Part shown: positions 24,917-38,392 of the stretch, piece by piece
Numbering within the stretch: the first letter of the stretch is position 1
Layout of the letters: each line of letters starts with the position of its first letter
NCBI RefSeq assembly: GCF_023343835.1
Contig: NC_064440.1
Location: 34,293,537-34,357,536, forward strand
DNA length: 64,000 bases
Direction: 5' to 3'
Origin: Lagopus muta
Lineage: Eukaryota > Chordata > Aves > Galliformes > Phasianidae
Notes under the pieces: model-generated
What the model was told of the DNA's origin: nothing
What the model saw: only the letters and a program-made list of their open reading frames with translations
The model's database searches: none
Translations under genes and position numbers: made by a program

Positions 24917-27808
24917 GTTTAAAAGATGGAGAACCTGAGAAATTTTTACCTGCTCTGACAGACACAAAGCCATCTGAACCACCGAGGAGCAGGAAAGCTT
25001 TAATGCACGCAAGGCTCCAGCTCCCAATGGCAGGGAGATCTGAGCAGCTGCCCAGCCATCCTTTGATGGCTGTCATCTTGGGAAACAAGAACCCAAGTGG
25101 CAGCAAGTGGAACCAGAGGGCTGTGACATTTTATGGGGGACAAAGCTGAGAAGGAAAGCGTACGTCAGCAGCTCCAACATGAAGGTAGGAAGTCCAGCCT
25201 TGGTTGAGCCCAGAATGCAGAGTGTTGGACAACACGTGTCAGACCAATGAGCGCTGCCTCCTCTCTCAAGCAGTGATAACTTGATGCTACAGAGCATTCC
25301 CTTATCATGAGAAAAATAGAGGCGAGTCGCAAAGGAAACGTGCCTTTAAGTGAGCCGTTTTAATATTGATCAACCCAAGGAATTTGTGTTAGTAATGGAT
25401 GAGAAATCAAAGCTGTAAGCACATAGGACAGGGCCGCTGTTGCTCAGTTCTTTGGATCTCTTTGTTGCCCTATTGAGCCACCACACCGACCCGCTGGGCT
25501 CGAGCCTCTCGATGCTGGAGGCTGGCTCCAACAGCTTCCCCTTGCTGTCTAAGAAATTATCACAGGAGACTTCATGCAATTAGGCCTTAAAAATGGGGAT
25601 GTCAGTCCTCCAGAGGAACTAAGCCTGTTTCATGAAAGATCCCTCAAGCCTTTGCTTTCGCTGCAAAAGGAAGGTGTTTTTTACCCTGAGGATTTATATC
25701 AAAGCGAGCCACTGTAGCAAAAACACGGCAAGCCACTGTAGTTTTTACCTCTTTGTAGCTTCTCGAGGTGAATGTCAGTGGAAAAAATCTCAGAGGTGAT
25801 GAGGCACAGAGATGGCCATCTAAAGTTACATACATGCCTTGGAACAGAAAAAACCCACCCCTAAGTTTTTAGTAAAGACAAACCTGGTCTCTCTCAGCAA
25901 CAGGACTCCATTTAGAAATCAGCAATGGAAGTGTAATAACCTGCACAAAGCCAGCAACCTCACACCTCGCAATCTCTCCCCGTGGACTGAAGCCTCTCTC
26001 AGAACCCGGTGCCTTTTACAGCCTGACTGAACACAACCCATCCCAGGGCTGCTATACCTTTCCCAGTCACCACTTGCACTTCTTTGGACCGACCGGGTGA
26101 AGGAGTTTGTAAGGCAATATTTCTCATAGGCTGTGGGCAGCTCTGGCCCCTGATGGGATTCGAGGTACGCTCTGCAAACTGCTGATCCCGCACACAAGAA
26201 ATAACAGAGGGAGGATGTACAGGGATAATATTTGTATTGAATGTATGTTTTTCCAAGAGTACTTGAAAACCAGCTGTGTAAGCAAAGCGAGAAGGGACAA
26301 GGATTGCTGGTGAAGCACAGCTCTGCAGGACACAGTCTGCAGGTCAGTTCAAGAATAAGGTGATGGCGCACAGGGAAATTTAGGGTTCTGGATGGTGTGC
26401 TCAGTTTTTCTGCTCCTTCAATTTCTGAACCTCTCTGATCTGTGTGATCTCAGCTCCTTTCACAAGGGAGCAACCTTGACATAAAAAGATCATAGTGACA
26501 TGACTACTTTAAAGCTAGCGAACCCACAAAACTGCTTTTTCTGGCACTTTCAACCTACCTGGACATAAGCTAGCACCCAAGCAATCTGTATGATGCAGTC
26601 ACATCTCATACAACTTCATGGAAGCCATGAGGCTGACGAGATCAGTGATAGGAGACACCAGTTCTCACTTGACCACTCCCTTAACATCTCTCTCTGAAGA
26701 GCCTAAGGCCTATTGCTTGGCCTAAACCAATCCTGCATCCACTGCAGCCATGAAAATCAGCAACAACTGAACAGAAGAGAATCAAAGTTTCCCAAAAGAT
26801 CCACTGCGAAGCCTTCAAAAGCTGTAGCAGACATATCCATTGGATAGATCCAAGCCATTCTTAAAAAGGCACCCCAAGGGAGAACAGTTCCATCTATAGA
26901 AAAAAAAGCTAACTAGTATATTTTGGATGGGCTGTACTCCCACAGCACGTATTGCACAAGCTATTTCTGCACGGTGGCCATTCATAGAGAGTATCCATCA
27001 TTCCTCCAGTTACACAAGCATTCCAGAAGATGTGGTCTAATTCCTCCTTTTTGCTCCTGGACATGGTGTTTATCGTGAATAGGAAACAGAGCAGCAGACA
27101 GGAAAAAAACAAAAAGAAGAAAAAGAGATTGCAGTGTCTCTTCAAAGTTCACTATGTTTATTGCTTCTATTTCTCAGCTGGTTTCTCATGGATTACTGTT
27201 GCTTCTCTGAAGATACTTCCCCCCTCCCCCAGTTTTCCTTTCCTCTACCCAGACAGCAAGCATTACCTTGCACCCTGATGCCTTCTCCATTTACAGATCC
27301 ATCCTTAAAGCTTGCTTTTGCCAAGCTGCATGTTAGCAGCTCCCACTGATGCACTGGGATGCACTGATCCCTTTTGCCAATTGCCACCGCCTTCCAGCAC
27401 TTCCCTTAGAAGCTCAGTGCAAGGACGTCCTGGTACGGAATACATCCTGGGTGACCGCCACATTCCCATGGGATCACAGCACAGACAGGAGTTGAATCAG
27501 CTCTCTTTCAGTAACGTTTTCAGCTTTTCTCTAGAGCTGCAGGCAGCAGTAAAAAAGAAAAGGTAAATACACAGTCGAGTGCCAATATCACAACCTCATA
27601 AATCGCTCTGCATGGAGAGAAATATAAAACCACTGTGTACAGTGGTGTGGTTGGCTCAGTAGGGAGTGACGCTAGGAAAACATGAGCACCCAGGAAAGAC
27701 AGGGCAGCTGGAACATACTGGGGTCACCAGCTCAATGACAGGCTGAACCTACTATCCTCAATCGTGGAGAGACTTGCTGAAGTCATGGGAAAAAGCTGGG
27801 ACTTCATT

Positions 27809-27925
27809 CATAGAACCATGGAATCACTTGAGCTGGAAGGCACATTTAAAGGTCAGTTCTCCATTTCTGACTGCTGGAAACCAGCCCACTATTGCTACGT
27901 ACACCAGCACAGCCCAAGTGTAGAG
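27809..27925 (-). mobile_element. CR1 LINE 3' fragment
   Basis: The reverse-complement CR1 3' end is recognisable from CATAGAACCATGGAATCAC, followed by GAGCTGGAAGGCACATTTA. The right boundary is diffuse. Confidence 0.75.
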
Positions 27926-28589
27926 CTACCCTTGACTTGCAATGACTTTGCTAAAGAGAGTAAGAATCACCAAAAGCTGAATGCCTGTCAGTTTGAATGA
28001 ATACACATTCATCCCTCCCCAGTTCTGCATTCTGCGGAGCAACAACAAAACTTACAGATAAAAAGCATACTTAGGTTTATGCAGGGCTAAAGCTCTTCAT
28101 AGCCAGACAACTGTCTTGACCCAGACTTCTCCCTCCCGTGACTAATCCAAAAAATACCTGCAACGTTTTCATTTCATTTTCAGCCAGGGTATGAAATGTC
28201 AGTGATAAAGAGCATATCAACCCTCGTAAAACCTCCGTTCTTTCTGGCCTCGCCAGCAAGCTGAAGCTGTCAAAAAATAAAAAATAAATAGATTTGTGGC
28301 TGAACTACAATTGAGTTGCAGATCTCCCTTTACTTCCACAGCTTTATCGCATAGACTTCATTTGATGAAATCAATTATATGGTGCACTGGAGAGAAGTCA
28401 GTGAATTAGCTTTGCTTATGCTAATGTTTATCATTAGCAGTGGCTTTAGGTGGCAGATCACTTGCAGATTGGTTTCCATGTGTGAGAGCAGAGGGCAGAG
28501 CTCCTGGCGTCCATCACCCATGGCTCTGATAGAGGAATTCAGAGCACAGGAGATCTGCTTCTGCAAAATGATGCAGCATGAAGCTCTTG

Positions 28590-28670
28590 GCAAGGGCACG
28601 ATGGTGATGAGTTGACAAATGGATTAGGTGACCTTAAAGGTCTTTGCCAACCTTACTGATTCTATGATTT
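28590..28670 (+). mobile_element. CR1 LINE 3' fragment, first of two adjoining copies
   Basis: A plus-strand CR1 3' end ending CTTACTGATTCTATGATT. It is directly followed by a second, different CR1 3' end. Confidence 0.8.
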
Positions 28671-28773
28671 TCCTGGGCAGCCTGGCCTGCTGGTTGGTGA
28701 CCCTGCACACAGCAGAGGGATTGAAACTAGATGAGCATCGTGGTCCTTTTCAACTCCGGCCATTCTGTGATTT
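28671..28773 (+). mobile_element. CR1 LINE 3' fragment, second of two adjoining copies
   Basis: Recognised from GGGCAGCCTGGCCTGCTGG, then GGTGACCCTGCACACAGC, and the terminal GGCCATTCTGTGATT. It belongs to a different CR1 subfamily from the copy immediately to its left. Confidence 0.85.
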
Positions 28774-31075
28774 TTGTGGTGTCTGTTAACCTATCACACC
28801 TGAGGTGACTGTGAACCTCTGGGCAGGAGGACAGAGAGCCTTACAGTGCTCCTCCAACACAGGGCAAATCAAGGCAAAGCCTAAAGGCTTCACCCAGTTT
28901 CAGAAGGAGACAATCGTCTGCTAACGACCCTTGCTGCAAGGCACATCAACGCTGGCACCAATGACAGATGCTAAGCTCCTCTGTAAACTTCATCACCCAG
29001 AGACCTCCGAGTCTCTAACAAACGTGTTCAAACCTCAAAAAGCTGCCTGATGCCACTGAAACAAAACACGCTGCTTCATAGAGCAATAAACCACCATTAC
29101 AGCACATTGCAGAATCACATTGGTGACTAAAACCCTGGCACCAAACCTGTAAGAGAGCCTGGGTGTTCCGGCTGACTGGAACCCACACCTGGAAACCTTT
29201 CAAAAAGAAGAAATGAAATTGCTTGAGAGTGTCTCATTGCCAGTCGAGTTTTGTGAAGCTTCCTGCACCTCTTGATGAAGGAATACATTTCCAGGAGAAA
29301 AAAAAAAGAGAAACAAATGAGCAAAGTCAAAACCAAGGTTTTGTTTGCTTTAGCAAATGAACCAAACCCCAGAAGCGAAACCTTATCCTGTGCCTCAGAC
29401 AGGCTGGATTCCTGTCCTCACCTTGCTCCCAGTCTTTCCTCCAAGGCTGGCCTCTGCCTGTCTCCAGAGGATCCCCCCAGCCACATGAAAGGATTTTCAT
29501 GCTATTCAATGGCCCCAGCCTTTAACACAGCCTAAAATCTGACCCTTCCTGCTTGGTTGGAGCTCTGGCTGCTCAACTTCAAGTCTCCAACACAGACACA
29601 GAACCCAAACTTACTGTGAAGAGACCTGGAAGCACAGGAACTTAGCTTTTCCATAAATGGGGATTTATTTAATCTTAAACTCAACATCAGATTTGTGCCG
29701 TACCTAAAAGTAAATACTTGCTGTTAATGAAGGAAGTGGGGGATTTGTGCATAAAAATAAACACACAAATCATTTAAAAGCCACAGCCTTTCGCTTTCTT
29801 AGCCTAATAAATTGCACGCCTACCCATTTTCACACATGGAAATGCACCAGACTGCAAAAGATTGTTCCAGAGCTGCGAAGTCATTTACTCCAGCTTCATA
29901 GAGATCATGCTGAGTTCATACTTCCCAGAGTGCTGAAGTGAGACGAGGGAAGTCCCCAGCATGGTCTTATTGCAAGACACCGTCTGGTCACTGCACCAAG
30001 AAACTCACACCTACCCACAGCACACTGCTGGGGCTTGTATAAGTGGTGAATGAGACAGGTCAAGAAGGTAGAGAGAAACACTGAAAAGGCAGCGGAGATT
30101 AAGAAATGAATTTTAAAAATAGTTAGTAAATGAAAGCTTCCTGAGCAGGCTCCCAGCTGATAGCAATACTAGCACCAGCTGGTTGCTAGTGGATATAGAC
30201 CGTATGAAAATGAGAGGTCTGGTTTCTGTAATTCACAGCAAGAACAAATGGACTCACCTCCCTAAATGCAATCACCAAAGCTGTCTTCAGAGAGAGCACT
30301 TGCAAGGCAAGGTGGCCTTTCTTTCAGCACACCAGCAAAGGATGCTTGCTTATCACCAGCACTTCTGAGCTCGCCAAAGGAGGAACGTGACAGTGCACAG
30401 AGCCAAAGCCCTGCAGCTGAAGACAAGGGCTACTGGACGCAGACAGGGAGCGGGTGCTCACATTTCTTTGAGCAACTAACATGACAGCAGAAAGCAATAC
30501 AAGCCCAATGGGATTGCAGTTCCTGCACCTGGATCCATTCGCATGTATTTTTCATCCAGCGTTGCCAAAGTTACACATTTTACCTCCCTGCCATCTCTTT
30601 TTACCAGCAGCATCTCTCCCTGACCTTTCTGTTATCCTTCTCCCCCCACCTATATTTATGGATGCCAACTGTTAGACACAATCTTAGCCAGATCTCCCTC
30701 ACATATCTGTACCATAAAAAAAGCCTCCCCAAGCTAACCAGGCACATTAGACACGCTTGGATTAGCAAGGAAATGAAAACAGGCCACAGGAAAGGAGTGG
30801 GCTGAAGGAAAAGCTGGAGATGTAATGCTAATCAATCACATCGAGTTGCATTTAATAGGAATTCAGGAATTCGGTATGGAAAGATTTGAAAAGTTTTGAT
30901 AAAGTTATGAAAATTCCTGTTAAAAAAAATAAAATAAAAAATAAATCAAGAACTGTTTCCAAAACAAGTTTACTTTCCCCACTGCCAATTCTAACACAAT
31001 TACCAGGAAGGATTCCAGCACTAATACAAGCAAGCCTCTTTTCCACTTCATACAAGTTACAGAACGTCAGAAAAT

Positions 31076-31145
31076 AATGCAGAATCGTAGGATCATCCAG
31101 GATGGAAAAGACCTCCACAATCCTCAAGCCCAACCATCAACCTGA
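31076..31145 (-). mobile_element. CR1 LINE 3' fragment
   Basis: Reverse-complement CR1 terminus with AGAATCGTAGGATCATCC and GGATGGAAAAGACCTCC. It is short and diverged. Confidence 0.75.
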
Positions 31146-31631
31146 CCTCACTCATCGCACTCCTCTTCCTGTATCTCATCAGCGCCCTTTTGAGCTTGAG
31201 GGTCTCAAGGGATAGAACAGGGGTGAGGAGAACACCAATAGCCCCATTTTGAGGTTGAGTAAATGGAGGCATTGAAGAGTTTCCGTGATTTACCCAAGCA
31301 GAACCATAATCTTAACTCATTTGCCTATGAAATACTGTCTCCCATATTAACCTCGCCAGTTGAACACGACTGATTAAAATAGAAGCTCAGGGCAGAGGGT
31401 GGGAACTGTCATTTAGAATATGTATTTATATTTCCCAGCTCAAGAGGTTATAAAGCTATTTCTAGTACTCATTATGCCCATTTCATTATTATTTTCTTCA
31501 ACACTGATGTAGTTTGTTATTTTTTTCATTGCTAACGTTCTTTACAGCCCCTCTTATCGATGCACCCCTTCAGCAGAACATGAGCTACAGGAATAAAAAC
31601 ATCAGCCAACAGAGCTGTGATCCTGAAGGCA

Positions 31632-31735
31632 CATAGAATCACAGAGTTGCTCAGGGTGGAAAAGGTCTTCAAGATCATCAAGTCCAACTGCAACGCACAG
31701 GTTGGGCTCTCACAGTGATTCAAACCAGGGTCAAA
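31632..31735 (-). mobile_element. CR1 LINE 3' fragment
   Basis: Reverse-complement CR1 terminus with ATAGAATCACAGAGTTGC and AAGATCATCAAGTCCAAC. It lies about 500 bp from the preceding copy in the same orientation. Confidence 0.8.
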
Positions 31736-34700
31736 AAACAAAATCAGCCTTGGTTCTTCATAGGTTAACTAACTAGAGAGTTAAGATTTGCCTCCCAGGA
31801 CAGAACGTTTGCTTCTCAACAGATAAACAAGGAGGTTCTTTTATGTTCGGGTGACTTTCTGCTCCTGCACTCCAGATCCGATATCATCGCCATACTGTTG
31901 TCTTCAAAGCAATGTGGAGGGAAACAACGTCAAGCAACCACCTCTATAATTGCTCCATAGATTATAACCTTGGGAGAAGACCCTCAAAAAATATTAAAAT
32001 TCAGATCTAAACCCACACGTATGATGAAATGCAGTTACAGATTAAACTCCCTCCATAACATACTGGACTGAATTCAACCCTGATCAAACCACCCAGCAGA
32101 TAAACCCAGCCCAGCCACTGCTCAGCACTCCAGTCTTAATGAAAGCTTGTCCATGCTTTGAACCCAGCAACAATTAACCTTGACAGGGGTAGATAAGATT
32201 CAAGTTTCAAAGAAGAGAGAGCTTACAGGGTTTCTGTATGCTTTCATGAGGCTTTGATTATTATTTTAATGAAGTCGTTTGTGATTTAATTTCCGTTTTT
32301 GGGGGTTGCTTTTTTTTTATTAGTATTATTTTTTTGCTTAATGGTCACACTGAAAAGATAAAAGCCTTTGAACTCACGGCAGAAGCCAAAGGATGGCCAA
32401 AGTCCAACCAACCTCCACCCAACTGCACTCATCTGATACACGTCCAGAAAAGGAGGAAATCAGACAAATAGAGGCAATGGATAGCTTAGGAACGACTTAT
32501 CTCAGGCTTTTTGGAAAAGGGAGAAGAACTCATTAGGATTTAAGGAAAGCCAAAAGTTGTTACACGAGCACTCTTTTAGCAGACTGACAATGAGAAGCCA
32601 ACAGATCTTTACGTGCTTTTCAGCTGGAAGTCTACAGTCATCCATAACATTGCTGATAGTCCTTCATGCTTGGCAAGGCTTGCATTCAACCACGTGGAGC
32701 TCATCCATCAAGGTGTGACTTGGAGGAAGAAGCCCCTACCAGAGCTGTTCCAGACAAAGCTGCCACTGGTGGTCTTCAATTATAGGGAAGGACCCAAAGA
32801 TGGGGACCGACCTGAACAAATCAGATGGGGAAGGAGATGTAGGGGGGAAGTGGGAGAGAGCAAGCATGCTGGAAGTGTTTCCATTTTCTTCCCCATGTCC
32901 ACTGGATGGCAAATCAGCAGAGGCATAAGAGTTCACAAATGCTCTCAGTACATCACATAGCAGGACGTGGCATCCAGAAAATGCGACATCAGCCAAAGAG
33001 GAAAGCAAGCCTCAGTGTAACACATCTAAATTCACACATTTATATCCCCTTGGTATTTTCTTGGCTGTACTTTCAAGCACTGCTTTGCATTCACACAGCA
33101 CGTACCGAAATCAATCATGAAGTTAAACACATAGACTTTCCTTCCAGAGTCCTAAAGATAACTTGGAGGACACTTAGCTGCAATCAAGGAGAGCAGAGGG
33201 ATAAAAACAGAGGAATCAGAGACACATTTTTTACCATGAAGTCATCACAAGAGCCTATAATAGCCATACCAGTGATGAAAAGAAGGCCTAGGCTGAGCTG
33301 TTCCCCCCCAGCACACTCCTCCATGTTAAGAGGATGCTGCCAGACTGCTTTGCTGTCGCATGATCCCCCCCAGCCCATCACACCTCTCTACAAAAGCCCT
33401 CTTAAAGAGCAAATCACCACTATTAGGAAAAGCTCAGTTCCCCAGTCCTTTCAGTACCTCCAGAATAACTCTTCAAGGCTTTTTCCAGTACTTTCACCTA
33501 TTTTATGACATGTTGGCATGCTGCTTGCACACTCCATTCTCTGCTTAAAAAATACCACGGCTTTCTGGCCTCATACCAGGAGCCACCGCTTGCTCTGATA
33601 GCAACATCAGGCCAGGAAGCTCGTCCTGAGGGTCGTACAGAGCCCAAGACTGTTACACAGCTTTCAAGCCAAATTGCTGAGATCACCAGCCAAAGTTAAA
33701 GCACAGCCCATCCTCTAAATATCATTCCTACCAGAATCTGCTGCTGTGGTTTAAAAATCACATGCCACAGCTAATTGGGGGAAGAGGAGGGATGCACCCT
33801 GCCCAGCTCTGCAGAAAGGATGCACCTACAGACAGGCCTCACCCTCCCTTACAGAGTCCAAAACAGCACCAAAACCACAGCTGGATCACATCTTACTTCA
33901 GATTTTCAGTCAACAGATCACAGGACAAAGGCACAGCAATAATTGGCAGTCCGGCTTGCCCCAGATTTTTTGAACTGCAAGTGCTTTAGAAAAAAAATCC
34001 TCCCAGTATAGCTGAAGAGCCAGGTTTTAATATTGCACGCATCATAGTCAAGCTCATAGCAGGTCACCGACCTTGACAGAAGCCAGTTAGAGGGGGGAAA
34101 GCCTTTCTAGTGGGCCAGAAGCTTCTAAAGATGAAAAAGAAGAATCACAATTCCCTAGAAACGGGACACTGAAACACTGCAAATGGTGCCCAATCCATAA
34201 ACAAGCCACGAGCAGATTTGATTTTCGTGAACGTAGAGCTCAGTGAGGCCCTAAGAAATAGCTTCAGGAGCCAATGAAGGACCACTCAAACACAACGCAG
34301 CTTGAAAAAAGCTGTGCAGCAGTGCTCAGACCTGCTGCTGAGCACAGGATGATTCAGTCCATCACATCCACCTCTTTACAGCTTTAAAGCATCATCTGAG
34401 TACGGCTTTTTCCATTGCTTGATCCTCTCAAATCCTTGACCTGGTGACATCACATCTGCTAGGTATCAGAGCACTGGGAAGGCTCCCTTTCTTGCTTTCT
34501 CTTGGATGCAGGCTGCTGTGAGCCCAGCACATTCCCTCACGCCGTGCAACGCGGTGTTGTGTCTGCAAGAGATGGAAGCTGTCAGGCTGTAATTCAAACA
34601 AATCAGATCCAATCACTTTATTGGAAGGGGTGATGAAATCAGCACAACTGAGAGGCTATGAAAGCACAGGCAGCAGCCCCGTTTGGTGATGGGCACAGAA

Positions 34701-35679
34701 AGCTGACACCTCTGACAAGATGCTTTCTTTGTAGAGATCCTGCACTGCAGAGGACATCTGAAGATCACAATGGGGCACTGCTGAAGATCAGTGTCTGGGC
34801 AGGCTCTCTGCCAAATTTTACAGACCTAAAGAGATGCCACATCCCAAGAAAGATAGGATGCAAAAAGCAGCAATTTCCAGGATCCCCTGCAGCTCCTAAA
34901 TTTTGGACAACGAGGTCACAAAACCATTCTAAATGGCCTAACACTGCATGAGCCAGATGTTAAATAGGTGCAGTGACGTCCAAATAAAACAGATCCAAAT
35001 CTAGATAGCATGGACTTCATAGCAACAGCAGGCTGATTTTATTAGCACCCCTCCCCAGCCTAGAACCAAACCCTTGTGGGGGCACAAGGACTGAGGATGA
35101 GGGTTTTCTGCCAGCTGGATCCTGCTTTGGAGGGCAGGACAGTCCTGGCTTTCCAGAGAAGCACAGCAGGGCTATAAGCTGTGAGCCTATATGCAATTAA
35201 AGGGGCTCACACTTGTGCTATCTGGAAGAGAATCCCAATTTTCCCTCTGGCACTAGCACTGATGCACGTATTCCCATTGATCAAGTCAACCCCATCCCCA
35301 GATCCCAAACCAGCCAGCTCAGCAGCACAATACCCCAATGGGAACAGTCCCTGGCTTGCTCATCACCAGAGTCACAACGAGTAGGGGATTTTTCTGGCTA
35401 TGATCAGCCCTGGAGGAACCACCTGGAGTCCTTGGCCAGGCCAAGGAGAACCACTGCCCTGGCATGACTCACCTTCCCACTGCAGAGAAGCCTGAGAAGC
35501 ATTTCGGGGAAGAGCACTTTGCAGGATGAGGAGCGTCCAGACGGACAGCCAACTTCCTGAAGTACATCCCATAACTGCCTGTTAGCCAGGACAGCTGCCA
35601 AACCCTGACCTCTCTCCAGCGAGCGTGACGCAAAACCAAGCCCCGCTGTCTGATCTTGACACATGTCACGCAGCGATGG

Positions 35680-35800
35680 AAAAAACAGGGGTTGGAAAAG
35701 ACCTCAGGAGGCCACCTCGCCCAGCTCTGTGCTGCAAGGAAGTGTCAGAGCTGTATTATCATTGTCAGGCACCTGCCTAACCTATTCTGAAAGGCCTCTG
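35680..35800 (-). mobile_element. Probable old CR1 LINE fragment
   Basis: GGGTTGGAAAAGACCTCAGG and the following text resemble a diverged reverse-complement CR1 3' end. Divergence makes the extent uncertain. Confidence 0.5.
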
Positions 35801-36694
35801 CTGATAAAAGCCACATACGCTGGGTCTCTGCTATTTATATCGTAATTTGGGGCACTATATGAAGAATGGAAGGCACAGAGGGGTGCAGCTCCATAATAGC
35901 TGAACTTTGCATTAGAGAAATGCTGCTAAAGTAGAGGGAAGCTGCTAAGTAGATTCATGTATTTCCGCCTTGTGCCAGTGCAAAATGTGAGAGTGGGACA
36001 ACATGCAAGGCAAGAAGAGCAGGAGGGAAGTGGCCAGGCCACCTGGCAGTGCTGTGACATCTGGCAGAGCTGGCGAGGCTGCTCCTGCACAGTGCAGTGC
36101 ACAAGTACAGCCCCCGGTGCTTCCTCCTGCAGCCCCTCACAGAAGCTGCTCTGACATTGTTCTCAGGGATTAACAAACAGATAAATAAAAAATAAAGCTG
36201 TGTTCTCAGCTGCATGGGAGGGCAAGTTTCAGCTGGACGGGGGTCTGGATGTATTGACCCAAACACACTCTTTTTTTAATTTTAAATAGAAAATGAACAG
36301 TGGAAGAGCCTTGCACAAAATCCCGTTAGCAAATAACAGGATTTCTGGGAGCACCATCTGTGCGCCACATTGAAAACTCAACCCAGAGTGCAGGGACTAA
36401 AGCACGATGCGTATAGAAACCAAGACAAAAGAGCATACAACAATGCACCCAGGCAAGGAGAGCACGTGTAAGGTGGGGCAGAAGCCAGAAGGGACCTTTT
36501 CCTCCCATCCTTATCATACCCCACATCCTACTCTTTTCACAGACCCTGCAAGAACACCACAGACACAACTTGGCAAATAGCAGCTTGAAGTAGCAGCCTT
36601 CAGCTACTCTGAAGCACCCCTCTTCCTTTGCATTTCCAAATGCCCCTTTGCTCATCATCCCGAGGGCTCTTCAACAGCCTCCTCCAAACCAGCC

Positions 36695-36830
36695 TACAGC
36701 AATTACTGCAATTAATTGATTTGCATATCCCCAAAGCCCCGTCATTAGTGCAACACAGCCAAGCGTGTTAGTGTTTAATAATATCAAATCAACAATTATT
36801 TGTAACATCCCGTCCCAGCAGACCTAAATA
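36695..36830. promoter_or_regulatory. Candidate conserved enhancer with POU octamer and homeodomain sites
   Basis: A compact AT-rich island stands out from its surroundings. It carries a perfect octamer ATTTGCAT (36719-36726), several ATTA/TAAT homeodomain cores and a SOX-type AACAAT (36791-36796). It has no repeat signature. Such density is typical of developmental enhancers, but conservation was not measured. Confidence 0.35.
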
Positions 36831-37699
36831 TAGAGACAAGCATTCATGCGAAAACAAAAAGGAGAGGGGAAAAAAAAACACCAACCCACACAAAACCCAA
36901 TAGCTAAACAAAAGAATTAATTTAGAGCAGAATTAGGATCATAGAAACAAGAGAGAGGGCACGGTCAGATACGCACGCTCTCCTAACCTGCCTATTCTCA
37001 GTCACTTAGCCAGCTGTAACTCAATAAAGTGATGTTTTCCCCTTGCAGTAAATACCAAGCCAGCCACTGTGAGCATGCACACAGCAGAAAAGGCAAGAGA
37101 ATTTCCACAGCCTTTGGCCCTGCTTCAGGAAAGCACTTCAGCAAAAGCTTGAGATGGTCTCCATTTAGGACGAGACTCAAGCACATTCTGAAATTTAAGA
37201 ACGTGGAAACACAAGGCTGTAAAAAAATACGGCCCCACGATGGCCATCATGTGGTGTGGATCAGTCCACAACACTGTCCCTGGAAGAGGGCTGCTAAGGG
37301 TAGAAAACACAGGCACCACTGCCTGTACAACTGTGGCCAATAAGGGACTCCCTTTTCCCCCACTTTTTGTGGAGCTGCTCTAAATTTTTGATTACAGCTC
37401 GCACTGACAGGAATTTTCACAGGAGGGAAGGGGGAAAATGCAGAATGCCTTTGGTTTCCAGTTTTCCAGGCGCTTTTAGCAATGCAAGCCACACCTCTTA
37501 GGGACCATATGCTCCTTGCTAATCTCTGGGTTTGCAGCCAAAGCCCATGTGCAATGTGTGAGCCCTTTAGGACACAGGCTGTCTTTTTGTGCTCAGACTG
37601 CATAGTGCCTCAGATTGCCCAGAGGCAACCTCTGAATGGAAACAGTGGGCAAAAACCCGAGTCAGTGGGAAAACTGCCTTGAGGGAGGTATGGATCAGG

Positions 37700-37816
37700 G
37701 CTGCTCTTCTCTGTGGCACTGAGGGATGTGGTTCAGGGGGGTGATGGTTGGACTAGATGGAATCAGTGATCTCTTCCAGCCTGAATGGCTCTATAATTCT
37801 ATAATTCTATAATTCT
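37700..37816 (+). mobile_element. CR1 LINE 3' end with 8-bp tail repeat
   Basis: A plus-strand CR1 terminus (GATGGTTGGACTAGATGG) ends in three perfect copies of ATAATTCT at 37793-37816, the short tandem tail typical of CR1. Confidence 0.85.
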
Positions 37817-38357
37817 CCCTCAGCTAAATCCCTACCAGAGCCACAGGGAGCTGAAGGGCTGGGCAAGGGAATCCCAACCCCACAAATCCATCTATGTCAC
37901 ATCATCCAAGTCATTCTTGATCAAAGGAGTCAAGACCTGGACTGAAAGATGAGCAGAGCTTTTACAGTGTATTTTAAACAGCCCAAAACTGAATTAATTG
38001 CTGTTGTAACTGCTGGTGGAAATGCTATAGGGCCAGACACCCTGAAGCTGCTTTCGGTGTAGCTCTGCCTCCTCTTGCAGGGAAGCATTCCAGATGCTGA
38101 GATCTCTACGCTTAACATTGGAGTAAATCAGCCCATAGCACCATGTCAACTAGAAAGAAGTTGACCTGCCCAACCAAAACACATCTTCCAGATGTGCTGC
38201 TACACCAAGCCTCCTCCTGCCCAACCTGTACAAAAACATGCTGTTATGAGGAGCTGCCAGCTCCACTCCATAGCAGCCTGTTCAAAGACAGAAATCCATT
38301 GTAGCAACGTTGCCTCTCAAAAAAAGGTTAACTGTGTGCAAAATTAAATTTGGAGGG

Positions 38358-38392
38358 TTAAAAAAAAAAAAAAGAAAAGAAAAAAAACCAAG
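38358..38392. repeat. A-rich tract
   Basis: An adenine-rich run broken by single Gs lies in the intergenic interval. It could be an old retroposon tail on the plus strand, but no body was recognised upstream. Confidence 0.7.

Larger units (their letters stand above)
12422..27808. other. Intergenic interval between ACKR3 and IQCA1, left part
   Basis: No coding exon is supported over about 15 kb. It holds simple repeats near 24.2 and 24.9 kb, G-runs near 14370 and 14425, and an AT-rich candidate element at 15405-15500. A 110-codon frame at 20363-20695 has no recognisable domain and is treated as chance. Confidence 0.6.
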
